A DNA stretch of 21,683 nucleotides, from the IMG/VR virus record IMGVR_UViG_3300036822_000285, positions 1-21,683 of that record. The stretch is one strand, 5' to 3'. Below are positions 8,674 to 16,643 of this stretch, piece after piece (the stretch's first letter is position 1; each line of letters starts with the position of its first letter). The notes below the pieces were generated by a model that was given only the letters and a program-made list of their open reading frames with translations, searched no databases and was not told the DNA's origin. This DNA comes from a virus. The translations under genes were made by a program, and so were the position numbers.

Positions 8674-10685
8674 TGAATGTCACCCTACCCAATGGCACGG
8701 TTATCAATAACGTACCTGATGGAACCAGTAAATCAGATGTTGCCCGAATGGCGATAAAAAACGGGCTGGCGAAACCGTCCGATTTTCCGGGGCTTGGCCT
8801 GCCTGAATCTGACGGATGGGCGAAAACGCTTACCTCAAAGCCAGACCCTAACGGCGGTTGGGCGGCGTTTGGTAAAAGCGCCATTCTGGATATGTCAGAA
8901 GCCGGGGATCGCTTGCGCCACTGGTTAGGCGGCAGCGACACCGCAGACGAAACGCGCCAGATGAAAGAAGCCCGCCACAGAACGCAGGAGGCCGCAGGTT
9001 TGCACCCTACCGCCGCGAAAGCGGGAGAGATAGCGGGAACGCTTGCCCCCATGCTGGCAGGATGGGGAGCAGGTGAAGCGCTTGCCCCTGAAATAGCCGG
9101 AACGGGTATCTGGTCACGCGGGGCGAATTTGCTGGCTAAGGGGGCGGCGGGTTCCGTTGGTTCACAACTGGCAGAAGGTGAGTCACCAACCGCAGGGCAG
9201 ACCGCAGAAGATGCCGCCGTTAATGCCGCCGTTGTCACCATGCTTGGCGCACCCGGTAAAGCCATGACGATGGTTAAAAACCTGATAGGCCGACCCGATG
9301 CACAGATAATGCAGGATGCCGCCACGCTGGGTGTTAAACCGTCACTGTCAACGGTGACAGGCAGCAAAGCTATTCGTGTCGCGGAAGATATGTTAACCAA
9401 ACTACCCGGAGGTGCTGGAGAGATAGAGGGCGCTCACGCTGATGAATTTAAGGCGATAGATCGCTTTATTGGAGAAATGGCAGACGGTACGGGGCGCACT
9501 GGCGACAGTACGCAACTAGGTGAGGAAATTAAGCGCGGGTTGACCCGCTTCACGCAGGATTTCACCGACAAAAGCGAAAAACTTTATGATCAGCTATGGC
9601 AGGAAATCCCCAAAGGCCAGCGCATTAAAACGGATAATTTTCAAGGGGCTTTGGAGGCAATAGCCAATCGCTGGCAGCGTGACCCGCAGTTAAACAGCAT
9701 CTTAGGCAATAAAACGGTAAATGAGCTTTTACAGGCTATTACAGAGCGCCCGATTGACCCGGAAAAGGCAGACATTATTTACCAGGTAACGGGCGAAGCC
9801 GCGCCCAAAGCAGAGAAAGCGCAACCCCTTACCGTTGATTCAGTCAAGGCGTTACGTTCACGTATTGGCGCATCACTGGATGATCCTGCACTACTGAGCC
9901 GCGACTTAGAAGAATCAGACCGCAACCAGCTTTATGAAGCACTGACCAAAGACATTGAACAGGCCGCAAACCAGAACGGCGATAAAGCCGCGCGAGCGTG
10001 GAAGCGGGCTAATGGTTACTGGCGGGCAGGGCGTACCCGCATTGATGATTATCTGAATCCGATATTCCGGGCTAATACGGGCGATAACATTTACCGCAAT
10101 ATCTTTGGCGCAACAAACAAAAAACTAACGGCACTTTCACCGCAGCGGGCAATGGTCTTGATGCGCTCGCTACCTGATGAAGTTGCCGCCAAAGTGCGCG
10201 GAGAGGTGATCGCCCGCCTCGGTGAATCGTCATCGGCTAAAGGTGGGAAATTCTCGCCCGATACGTTTGTGACAAACTGGGGCGCACTCCCTGAACGGAG
10301 TAAGCGGGCGTTGTTCGCTGATGCGATAACCAGAGAACAAATTGACACATTGGGGCGATATTCCAGCGCATTAAAAGACCTCGGCAGAGTCAGAAACTTT
10401 AGCAATACCGCCTCGCATGTGGTGCTTGGCTCTATGGTGTATCACGCCCTTGTCAGCCCGATAACGGGAATACCTTCACTTGCGGGCGTTGTCGGTGGTT
10501 CCAAAATTACAGCAAAACTGATGAACAACCCCAAATTCATTGAATGGCTTGCCAGCACGTCAGGCAGTGCCACCGACACCGAGCTAAAACGCAATGTCGC
10601 GCGACTGGTAGCGATTTATTTTGCGCACCCTGATTTACAGGGCGACATAAGCGACTACGCGCACAGCTTCCCGGAGACACCCTAA
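8670..10685 (+). CDS. Large internal virion/ejection protein (671 aa)
   Basis: The first 45 residues (MMNVTLPNGTVINNVPDGTS..DVARMAIKNGLA) form a small module that recurs at the N-terminus of large phage internal proteins. It is followed by an Ala/Gly-rich, weakly hydrophobic region (about 110-165) that could act in membranes, a long helical region with many Glu, Lys and Gln (about 210-560), a second hydrophobic segment (about 585-610, LGSMVYHALVSPITGIPSLA) and a charged helical end. No lysozyme or transglycosylase active site is evident. Two ATG codons lie in tandem at 8670 and 8673; either may start translation. It is the largest gene but one of the operon and lies directly before the capsid gene. 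A role in DNA delivery is likely but inferred. Confidence 0.6.
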   Translation: MMNVTLPNGTVINNVPDGTSKSDVARMAIKNGLAKPSDFPGLGLPESDGWAKTLTSKPDPNGGWAAFGKSAILDMSEAGDRLRHWLGGSDTADETRQMKEARHRTQEAAGLHPTAAKAGEIAGTLAPMLAGWGAGEALAPEIAGTGIWSRGANLLAKGAAGSVGSQLAEGESPTAGQTAEDAAVNAAVVTMLGAPGKAMTMVKNLIGRPDAQIMQDAATLGVKPSLSTVTGSKAIRVAEDMLTKLPGGAGEIEGAHADEFKAIDRFIGEMADGTGRTGDSTQLGEEIKRGLTRFTQDFTDKSEKLYDQLWQEIPKGQRIKTDNFQGALEAIANRWQRDPQLNSILGNKTVNELLQAITERPIDPEKADIIYQVTGEAAPKAEKAQPLTVDSVKALRSRIGASLDDPALLSRDLEESDRNQLYEALTKDIEQAANQNGDKAARAWKRANGYWRAGRTRIDDYLNPIFRANTGDNIYRNIFGATNKKLTALSPQRAMVLMRSLPDEVAAKVRGEVIARLGESSSAKGGKFSPDTFVTNWGALPERSKRALFADAITREQIDTLGRYSSALKDLGRVRNFSNTASHVVLGSMVYHALVSPITGIPSLAGVVGGSKITAKLMNNPKFIEWLASTSGSATDTELKRNVARLVAIYFAHPDLQGDISDYAHSFPETP

Positions 10686-10756
10686 AACAGATTCGATGTA
10701 GTACCCCTAAGTGACACAAGGATGAGCAAAACAATTCAGCGTTGCGAGTGACAAAA

Positions 10757-12130
10757 ATGGCTACTGAATTGAATTCCTATGAGTTAAACGGCGTTAAAGA
10801 ATCCATTGCTGACTGGATCAGCAACATTTCCCCGCGTGAGTTTGTCTATCAGTCGATTATCGGCAAAGGTAGCACCACACAACCAAAATTCGAATGGCAA
10901 GTTGACTACGACGAAGCCGTAGACCCCGCCAACGCCCTTATGGAAGGGTTCGAATTCTCCGAGCTGGACGACGGTTTTATTCCTACCACTGTTTTGACCG
11001 GGTACACCCAAAAAATGGGGAAATCCGTCAAAGTCACAGGTGATGCTGATGCGCAAAGTGCCTGGGGCCGTGGTAAAGAGTCGAACTATCAGGCCACCAA
11101 AAAAGCCCGCGCATTAAAACGTGATCTTGAATACGCGCTACTGAACAACGGCGCGAGCGTGGCAGAAGTGAAGGGCGACACCCCGCGCATGTTGGGCGGT
11201 TTTCAGTCGCTTGTTAGCTCAATTGATGGCGGCGCAACCATCACCGAAGACCCGCTATCCGGTACAACGACCTTTATCGAGGCCGCTGGCGACCAGCCAA
11301 CCAGTGAGGAAATTTTAGGGTTAATGGCGGCATTGTGGGAAACGGGCGGCGTGCCCGAAGTGCTGATGTGTTCAAACACCATGAGCGGCATCATTAGCGG
11401 GATGCAGGAGGAAGGGAACAAAAATCGCATTTTCGAAAACACCGAAAAAATCACCTATGAAGTGAACACCATCACCGACCCGTTAGGGCAAACGGTGAAA
11501 GTGGTGTTTAACCGCCATATGCCCGCCGATACGGTTTACATTTTCAACCCGGACGACTGGCAGATAATCATGTTCCGCGCCCCGCAAACCGAGCTACAGG
11601 GCAAAAGCGGTGACTATATCCGCAGCGTGCTACACATGGATGTAGGCCAGCGCCACCGCAACCCGTGGGCGTCTGGTGTTCTCGCCCCAAAGCAGACTCC
11701 GGCGGCGGTACTTTCTGACGCCGGGGCTGTACAGGTGAGCACTGACGGCGGCGATACATGGGACACCACCTTTCCCGATGGTTTTTTAGTGGCAGGTTCC
11801 CCGGTTGATTTTACCGCGCGTATTGATCCCGATTCGCTCGACGAGTCGGATGATGGTTCCTACGAATATGATTTCATCATGGAAACATCCGGGGCGGGCG
11901 GCTTATCGCTGATCAACACTTCCCGCGATATAGCGCACATTACCGGAACCACGCCAGCAGACCAGGCGGGCTTAACGCTCACGGTTAACTGTACGGTGAA
12001 AGACAAAGCGGGCAATACAGCCGATGCGACAGCCGTTAGCGGCGACTGGGGCGACCCTGATTTGCTCGATACTCTCAACGCGGTTGATGACGCTGGCAGC
12101 GGCAAAAAATCACGTAAGAAAACCGACTAA
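10757..12130 (+). CDS. Major capsid protein, SU10-type, with C-terminal Ig-like domain
   Basis: The first 310 residues match, from memory, the SU10/DUF5309 group of HK97-fold capsid proteins: SIADWISNISPREFVYQSIIG near the N-terminus, AKKARALKRDLEYALL-like helix (about 112-130), and the stretch GDYIRSVLHMDVGQRHRNPW near 285-304. After a short linker (APKQTPAAVLS), residues 322-430 form a beta-rich domain ending in NCTVKDKAGNTADAT, characteristic of bacterial/phage Ig-like domains that decorate capsids. A basic tail (GKKSRKKTD) closes the 457-residue protein. ATG 10757 is chosen over in-frame TTG 10742 and GTG 10748 because the family begins at this Met and a GAG lies 8 bases before. A hairpin follows the stop. 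Confidence 0.85.
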   Translation: MATELNSYELNGVKESIADWISNISPREFVYQSIIGKGSTTQPKFEWQVDYDEAVDPANALMEGFEFSELDDGFIPTTVLTGYTQKMGKSVKVTGDADAQSAWGRGKESNYQATKKARALKRDLEYALLNNGASVAEVKGDTPRMLGGFQSLVSSIDGGATITEDPLSGTTTFIEAAGDQPTSEEILGLMAALWETGGVPEVLMCSNTMSGIISGMQEEGNKNRIFENTEKITYEVNTITDPLGQTVKVVFNRHMPADTVYIFNPDDWQIIMFRAPQTELQGKSGDYIRSVLHMDVGQRHRNPWASGVLAPKQTPAAVLSDAGAVQVSTDGGDTWDTTFPDGFLVAGSPVDFTARIDPDSLDESDDGSYEYDFIMETSGAGGLSLINTSRDIAHITGTTPADQAGLTLTVNCTVKDKAGNTADATAVSGDWGDPDLLDTLNAVDDAGSGKKSRKKTD

Positions 12131-12156
12131 CCCACGCCCCCCGCGTGGGGGCTTTC
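12131..12156 (+). terminator. Terminator-like hairpin after the capsid gene
   Basis: CCCACGC (12131-12137) pairs with GCGTGGG (12143-12149) around five C residues and is followed by GGCTTTCCT. An alternative fold pairs CCCCC (12138-12142) with GGGGG (12147-12151). The T-run is short (TTT), so it probably gives partial termination or protects the 3' end of the capsid message, reducing expression of tail genes relative to capsid. Confidence 0.5.
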
Positions 12157-12169
12157 CTATGGTGGCGAT

Positions 12170-12763
12170 ATGGCGCAGGATTACGACCAGCTAAAAAAAG
12201 ACATTAAATCAATGTCAGGGCGCACCGACTCCGACACGATAAACAGCATTCCGTCATTCATTGAAGCGGCGCAGACGCAGCTTGATTCCGTGCTGAGAAT
12301 CCCTGCGATGATGAGTAGCGAAACCTATGAAAAAGACGGGCTAACCCTCCCTCTTTCATACATGAGCATTGATAACGTGGTGATTGGCACGTATGAGGCG
12401 GTCATGTTTCCCCTGGCTGATGTACTGGCAAAGCGGCGCATTAACAACAACAGCGCCTTTTCCATGTATTACGCGGTCAACGGAAACAACATTGAGCTGG
12501 TCATACCCGAAGCCGTGACCGTCACGGGCTATGAAAAGCCGCCACGCCTGAGCAACGGCAACCAGACAAACGCGTACACCACGGGTGCATATAACGCGAT
12601 TTTGTGGGCTTCCCTGTCATTTTTGGGCGTGTTCACCCGCGACACAGAAGCGGCGCAGAGCTGGGGCGCACTGGCTGAACGTGAGATTCAAAATCTGAAT
12701 GATGCGCGTGACAGCTTCCATACAGCGGGAGGGCTTGCCAGTGAATCAGCCCGATACCTCTAA
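12170..12763 (+). CDS. Putative head-tail adaptor protein (197 aa)
   Basis: A helical protein of about 200 residues immediately after the capsid gene of an SU10-type phage is usually the adaptor that binds the portal ring and carries the tail. The N-terminus (DYDQLKKDIKSMSGRTDSDT) followed by FIEAAQTQLDSVLRIPAM and the sequence MFPLADVLAKRRI, then ILWASLSFLGVF and a terminal helix WGALAEREIQNLNDARD, fits that fold type: helix bundle with an inserted beta region (residues about 50-130). GGTGG at 12161-12165 precedes ATG 12170. Its 3' end overlaps the next gene. The family assignment is from position and pattern only. Confidence 0.6.
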   Translation: MAQDYDQLKKDIKSMSGRTDSDTINSIPSFIEAAQTQLDSVLRIPAMMSSETYEKDGLTLPLSYMSIDNVVIGTYEAVMFPLADVLAKRRINNNSAFSMYYAVNGNNIELVIPEAVTVTGYEKPPRLSNGNQTNAYTTGAYNAILWASLSFLGVFTRDTEAAQSWGALAEREIQNLNDARDSFHTAGGLASESARYL

Positions 12764-13037
12764 ACGGGTTTTATTCTGGCTGCGTTTCATCGGGTTCGGC
12801 GGGCTGGCGACCATCGCCGCCGCCGCTATCACGGTAAGCAGAATGCAGATTGATAACCAGAGCAATATCCGGGCGCTGATGCAGCAGCAGAGCAAAGCCG
12901 CGCAGGATCTGGAGAAGCTAAACGCCGCAGTGATTGACGTTAGCGACCGTTTGCACGTCCAGCAGTACCGGACGGCAGAGGCCGAACGCCGCATAACCAC
13001 GTTAGAAGGGGGCAATCATGCCACTGGAAACCGCTGA
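12741..13037 (+). CDS. Membrane-anchored coiled-coil protein (98 aa)
   Basis: A basic N-terminus (QPDTSKR) is followed by one membrane helix (VLFWLRFIGFGGLATIAAAA, about 10-29) and a heptad-rich polar region (about 35-90) that should form a coiled coil. GTG 12741 is chosen as start because GGGAGGG (12727-12733) lies seven bases before it; a start at 12699 would lie deep inside the adaptor gene without such a site. It overlaps the adaptor gene by 23 bases and the fibre gene by 20. The topology resembles an inner-membrane spanin subunit, but the gene lies among tail genes with no outer-membrane partner next to it, so a role in assembly, exclusion or ejection is equally possible. Confidence 0.6.
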   Translation: MNQPDTSKRVLFWLRFIGFGGLATIAAAAITVSRMQIDNQSNIRALMQQQSKAAQDLEKLNAAVIDVSDRLHVQQYRTAEAERRITTLEGGNHATGNR

Positions 13038-13815
13038 ATACTTCGACACGTTGCAGCCTGACTGGCCTTTAGGTACTGACCCGGAATCACAGGGCGACGA
13101 TCATCTACGCATGATTAAGCAGGTGATTCAAAACACCTTTCCCGCGTTTAATTCCGCAGTGCTGGGTACAAGTGACGATCTCAGTAATGTGTCAGTAGGG
13201 GTTCTTTATAGTCCTGCTGATGCAGAACAAACATTACCATCCAGATTTGACATGCTAACACCGGGAAGCACTGATTCAGACCCTCACGCCGCAGTATTGG
13301 CGCTAACATGCAGTGCGCAGATGATGACCACGCACCCGAATATTGTGCCAACGTGGGCGGCAATTCAGAACCTGATTTACCCGCAAGGTAGCGTGATTAT
13401 ATCCAGCAACGCCGCAAACCCTGCAACGTATTTAGGTTTTGGAACATGGGCGGCGCGTATAGGTACGTTGTACGGAGTCGGTCAGATAACTGACGGGAAC
13501 GGACTTAGCGCGGGTATTGGTGCGGGAGTGGTAGCGGGGGAGTGGCGTATAGGGAATAACCACATCATTGCCGCAGCCATCACTTTGGCAATGGATGCAG
13601 TAGCGCCGCATACGCATACCTACGACCAGACCAACACTGATAACGGACACTACGGCGATACCGGGTATGGCGGTACGCATAAAACAGGTACGTCTGGCAG
13701 CGGCGGCGGGCATACACCGACAGGGAAAGTAACCATCGGCGCAGGATCAGCCACTTCGGGGGATGTACATTACTCGCCGGGGTATGCCTTATATATTTGG
13801 GAGCGTACCGCATGA
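13018..13815 (+). CDS. Tail fibre protein with collar-type receptor-binding end (265 aa)
   Basis: The N-terminal 45 residues (LQPDWPLGTDPESQGDDHLR, about 12-31) are a pattern seen at the virion-anchoring end of many phage tail proteins. Residues 121-146 carry the classic 'YPxGS...NPAT..GFGTW' signature of collar/short-fibre domains, and the protein ends in the matching YALYIWERTA. A Gly/His/Thr-rich loop (about 197-233) contains HTH and several further His residues, comparable to the metal-binding tip of T4 gp12-like fibres. The product is expected to contact the cell surface. GGGGGC at 13008-13013 precedes ATG 13018. The next gene overlaps by ATGA. Confidence 0.8.
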   Translation: MPLETAEYFDTLQPDWPLGTDPESQGDDHLRMIKQVIQNTFPAFNSAVLGTSDDLSNVSVGVLYSPADAEQTLPSRFDMLTPGSTDSDPHAAVLALTCSAQMMTTHPNIVPTWAAIQNLIYPQGSVIISSNAANPATYLGFGTWAARIGTLYGVGQITDGNGLSAGIGAGVVAGEWRIGNNHIIAAAITLAMDAVAPHTHTYDQTNTDNGHYGDTGYGGTHKTGTSGSGGGHTPTGKVTIGAGSATSGDVHYSPGYALYIWERTA

Positions 13816-15533
13816 CAAAGCCCGCCATAAGCCAACTAGGGGCCGTGGGGCTGATGCTCGACGGCGACCCGGCAATGTTACCGGATAACGCATTCACCGA
13901 TGCGCTGAACGTCCGATTCAACGGGCGAGAAATCGCGCCCTATTACGGCAACCTGTTATCTAAATTTTATACAACCGATATTGATGGCGTTTACTCGCCG
14001 CTTGTCTGGTACTCAATGCAAAGCGTCATGTTTGACGGGTTTTCAGCACAAAGCCGCCTTTTGTTCGGTATTGGCCCCGCCACCGGGGAGGATGCGCAGG
14101 GTATGCAGATATGGCAGCAGACGCTACAAAAGGCCGATCTCGTGCCAATGGAGGCTAACGGGCTGGATGCGTGGGAGGACAGCCGCTGGAGCGTTTACAA
14201 AGGCCAGATTAATAATTGCCCTTATTTTGGACAGCAAACCGCCGCACCCGTGGGTAAACAGTACGACTGGACGGGATTTGATGCGCTGCCCGGCTGGGGA
14301 GAGCAAACGGGCGGGGATCAGGTTGTCGTAGACCGTCGCTGGACGTGCAAAAAGATAGTGGCTTTTGATAACCGTTTACTGATGCTCAACACCGCAGAAG
14401 AAAACACCGGGGGCGAGGATGTGCCTTATCCTACCCGTGTCAGATGGTCAGGGTTCGCGCAGGAAAATGCATTCCCTATTAACTGGGATGATACCGCCGC
14501 CAACCGCACCCCGGAAGATTACGCCAGCGCCGTTATTGACGGGTTCGCGGGCTGGCAGGATTTGAGCAGCGCGAGCCAGATTATTGACGCGTGCGAAAAC
14601 GGCGGCACGCTGTACGTTTACACGGAGCGTGAAACCTACACCATGACCCCCAGCGGGAACGATCAAAGCCCGTTTGTCACCCGTGTTTTGTATTCGGATT
14701 TGGGCTGCGTTGATATTAACTGCGTTATCAACGCCCACGGCTACAACTACGTTTTCAATGGTTCCGACATCGTGCGCCATGATGCTGTTTCATGGGTATC
14801 AATCGCAGATGAGTACGTGCGCGACTGGTTAGCGGATTACGTCAAAGACCATATGACCGGACAATGCCGCCTGATTAACTTCCCTGAACTTTCTGAAATT
14901 TGGGTGATGCTGTACGGCACTGACCAGACAGAAGGGGAATACGCCAAAACCATTACGCTGACATACAACTACCTCAAAAAGACCTGGAGCAAAAAAACAC
15001 TGCCATTCATTAACGATGCGGATTTTTGCCAGATGCCGCCAGATGAGCAGGCGATTACATGGGATAGCAACGTTACGGAATGGGATAAAGAGAAAGCCGT
15101 ATGGGGCGGGGCTGACATACGCACAGCGCAGGGTACGTTAATTGGTTGCTGTCAGGCCGGGGGGATTTACCTGTTAAATTCCAGCTTTACCGAAGCGCGG
15201 CACATCTATCTGGGCCGCATATGGCGAATGACCGTGATTAATCTGGAGTGCTACGCAGAGCGCCGGGGCATGGAATTTGGGTTCGGTAACAGATTTATGA
15301 TCACTGAGGCGGTACTCAACGGCAAGGGAACGGATAATCTGACGCTCAAGCTGGGCCGTTCCGACTGGCCTGATTCCGGTTATACCTGGCAATCTCAAAT
15401 CTGTAACCTTACAGACCAGCGGCGTACCACATGGCGCATCGAAGGCGGGAACCACGCTTACCGATTGCAGTTTAGCGGCACAGGTTCGATCCCCGTCGCA
15501 ATCACTTTCACCGTAAGAGAATCCGGGCGATGA
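13812..15533 (+). CDS. Tail nozzle/hub-like protein (573 aa)
   Basis: The protein is long, beta-rich and aromatic-rich (many Trp and Tyr), with an N-terminus (GDPAMLPDNAFTDALNVRFN, about 18-37) like those of tail-tube-closing proteins of short-tailed phages: a statement of loss of Pro-rich start, then propeller-like repeats such as NRLLMLNT and GTLYVYTERETYTM. These proteins form the nozzle below the adaptor and hold DNA in the head (the role of P22 gp10 or T7 gp12). ATG 13812 is chosen over TTG 13797 because GGGAG (13799-13803) lies eight bases before it and the start overlaps the previous stop by ATGA. It also overlaps the next gene by ATGA. Assignment is moderate: order, length and composition agree, no motif proves it. 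Confidence 0.6.
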   Translation: MTKPAISQLGAVGLMLDGDPAMLPDNAFTDALNVRFNGREIAPYYGNLLSKFYTTDIDGVYSPLVWYSMQSVMFDGFSAQSRLLFGIGPATGEDAQGMQIWQQTLQKADLVPMEANGLDAWEDSRWSVYKGQINNCPYFGQQTAAPVGKQYDWTGFDALPGWGEQTGGDQVVVDRRWTCKKIVAFDNRLLMLNTAEENTGGEDVPYPTRVRWSGFAQENAFPINWDDTAANRTPEDYASAVIDGFAGWQDLSSASQIIDACENGGTLYVYTERETYTMTPSGNDQSPFVTRVLYSDLGCVDINCVINAHGYNYVFNGSDIVRHDAVSWVSIADEYVRDWLADYVKDHMTGQCRLINFPELSEIWVMLYGTDQTEGEYAKTITLTYNYLKKTWSKKTLPFINDADFCQMPPDEQAITWDSNVTEWDKEKAVWGGADIRTAQGTLIGCCQAGGIYLLNSSFTEARHIYLGRIWRMTVINLECYAERRGMEFGFGNRFMITEAVLNGKGTDNLTLKLGRSDWPDSGYTWQSQICNLTDQRRTTWRIEGGNHAYRLQFSGTGSIPVAITFTVRESGR

Positions 15534-16255
15534 AACAGAACAATCAACCAAAAAACCCGGCGGCCGGCGACGTGGCCACGACACAAAATTCTGTTTCCGG
15601 GCAAATCCGAATCGCTAAGGCCCGTCAGTTAGCCAACGCCGCCGAACGGGCTAAACAAGGCGCAGGGCGTAAGTCTATGGCAGCGGTTGCCACCACGCCC
15701 GCACAGAGCGAAATAACCAGCAAACCGCCGAATTTGTACCAGGTGACGCGCATCAATACCCCGGCAGACTTCCCGGAGGTGGCGCGGTTGTTGAGCCGTG
15801 AGCTAAACAAAATCGCGGAGAGTCAAAGCTACATTCTGACGCTATGGGAAAAGCTACGCGGGCAAGCTGGCGGGCAAGCTGGCGGGCAAGATTATGTTGA
15901 TTTTAGCGTTCCCGTCGATTTCAGCGCCGGGATCACGATATACGGCATGGCAGGATTCAACCCTATACCGGAACAGATGCAAAGCGGCGGCACGGATTTT
16001 GATGCTGTACCGTTCGGCTGGTCTTTGATGGGAGCCACACCCACTAATGCGCCCGCAGATTATGACGGCTACGGCGTATCGTTTGCTTTTTCCATGCAGG
16101 GTACACGGGGTTATAAGACCATAAAGGAATTTACAGACAATGCGTTAACCGGGAGTACGTGGGCAATTCAGTTTGCGATAGATACCCATGCGGCGGTATG
16201 GATTCGAAACTTCACCAATACCGCGCCGTGGGCTGACTGGAAAACGATAGTCTAA
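15530..16255 (+). CDS. Tail fibre-like protein with Trp-rich C-terminus (241 aa)
   Basis: The N-terminal hundred residues are polar, basic and helical (KARQLANAAERAKQ, about 30-43; EVARLLSRELNKIAESQSYI, about 83-102), then a Gly-Gln linker (RGQAGGQAGGQD, 110-121) encoded by a 12-bp tandem repeat leads to a beta-rich domain. The C-terminus has the fibre signature of a receptor-binding end: a strand with WAIQFAID, then VWIRNFTNTAPWADWKTIV, as in many fibre proteins ending in 'W..W..I'. It is the last gene of the late operon and is followed by a terminator-like stem. A role as fibre or fibre-tip adaptor is likely; it may be host-range determining. Confidence 0.6.
   Translation: MKQNNQPKNPAAGDVATTQNSVSGQIRIAKARQLANAAERAKQGAGRKSMAAVATTPAQSEITSKPPNLYQVTRINTPADFPEVARLLSRELNKIAESQSYILTLWEKLRGQAGGQAGGQDYVDFSVPVDFSAGITIYGMAGFNPIPEQMQSGGTDFDAVPFGWSLMGATPTNAPADYDGYGVSFAFSMQGTRGYKTIKEFTDNALTGSTWAIQFAIDTHAAVWIRNFTNTAPWADWKTIV
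15859..15890 (+). repeat. 12-bp tandem repeat inside the fibre gene
   Basis: CGGGCAAGCTGG occurs twice in succession (15859-15870, 15871-15882) and is followed by eight bases of a third copy. The unit keeps the reading frame and encodes Gly-Gln-Ala-Gly. Its place between the helical N-terminus and the beta domain suggests a flexible linker whose length can change by slippage in four-residue steps. Confidence 0.9.
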
Positions 16256-16281
16256 AATGTGAGCACGGCAGGTTAATCAGG

Positions 16282-16314
16282 AAAGCCGCGATGATATTAA
16301 ACTTGCGGTTTTAT
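16282..16314 (+). terminator. Terminator-like stem at the end of the late operon
   Basis: AAAGCCGC (16282-16289) pairs with GCGGTTTT (16305-16312), with one G-T wobble, around a 15-base loop; TAT follows. It lies 27 bases after the last fibre gene stop. The A-rich/T-rich flanks of the stem have the form of an intrinsic terminator, but the loop is long and the T-run is within the stem. Confidence 0.4.
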
Positions 16315-16323
16315 GGGGGGTGT

Positions 16324-16599
16324 ATGAACGAAGAACAGGCAATGTGGAAAGTTGGAATGAAAAATTTCATTCAAATCATTGTTCATCTCGTATTAGCGGC
16401 GGGTGTTGTCATTTTTGGTGGAAACAACTCATCTCCGGCAGAAGCTACAGCCTTACTTGCAGGGGTAGTTTTGTTTTTAGGTCTGGAGGCTATACGTTTG
16501 GTGCGCATGAGTATGAACAAAAATCTGAAATTGAATATTCTTAAAAGCATAGAATATCAAAGGAAAAAACTAAAAGAAGAGCAAGGAATTGAAAAGTAA
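16324..16599 (+). CDS. Small two-helix membrane protein (91 aa)
   Basis: Two membrane helices are evident, FIQIIVHLVLAAGVVIFGG (about 14-32) and ATALLAGVVLFLGLEAI (about 40-56), joined by a short polar turn, with a strongly basic C-terminal tail (RRKKL-type, many Lys). This is the topology of class II holins, but also of many small conversion or exclusion proteins. ATG 16324 is preferred, with a G-run at 16315-16320; the upstream in-frame ATG 16291 (102 aa) lies in the loop of the operon-end stem, although AGGA (16279-16282) would serve it. The sequence is more A+T-rich than the virion genes. No endolysin is adjacent, so a holin function is unproven. Confidence 0.6.
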   Translation: MNEEQAMWKVGMKNFIQIIVHLVLAAGVVIFGGNNSSPAEATALLAGVVLFLGLEAIRLVRMSMNKNLKLNILKSIEYQRKKLKEEQGIEK

Positions 16600-16613
16600 G
16601 AAGTGATGTGAGG

Positions 16614-16633
16614 CAAGGGGCTTTCGCCCCTTG
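16614..16633. terminator. Hairpin between convergent genes, probable two-way terminator
   Basis: CAAGGGGC (16614-16621) and GCCCCTTG (16626-16633) form a perfect 8-bp, GC-rich stem with a four-base loop (TTTC on plus, GAAA on minus). It lies 14 bases after the stop of the plus-strand membrane gene and 10 bases beyond the stop of the minus-strand hcp gene. No T-tract follows on either strand, so termination may be factor-assisted or the stem may protect 3' ends. Confidence 0.5.
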
Positions 16634-16643
16634 TAGGAAAGTT

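Noticed and set aside
8666-9400. 244-codon minus-strand frame opposite the 671-aa gene
   Set aside because: It is a shadow of the codon usage of the plus-strand gene; Ser/Ala/Pro-rich, no ribosome binding site, and inside a coupled operon.
10686-10756. 9-codon leader peptide (ATG 10722 to TGA 10751) and possible promoter before the capsid gene
   Set aside because: The Shine-Dalgarno-like AAGG abuts the ATG with no spacing and no clear -35/-10 pair is present; probably chance.
13600-13720. Diversity-generating retroelement template/variable repeat in the fibre gene
   Set aside because: No reverse transcriptase gene and no second copy of the fibre tip sequence are in the window; the His/Gly-rich region is ordinary for collar-type fibres.
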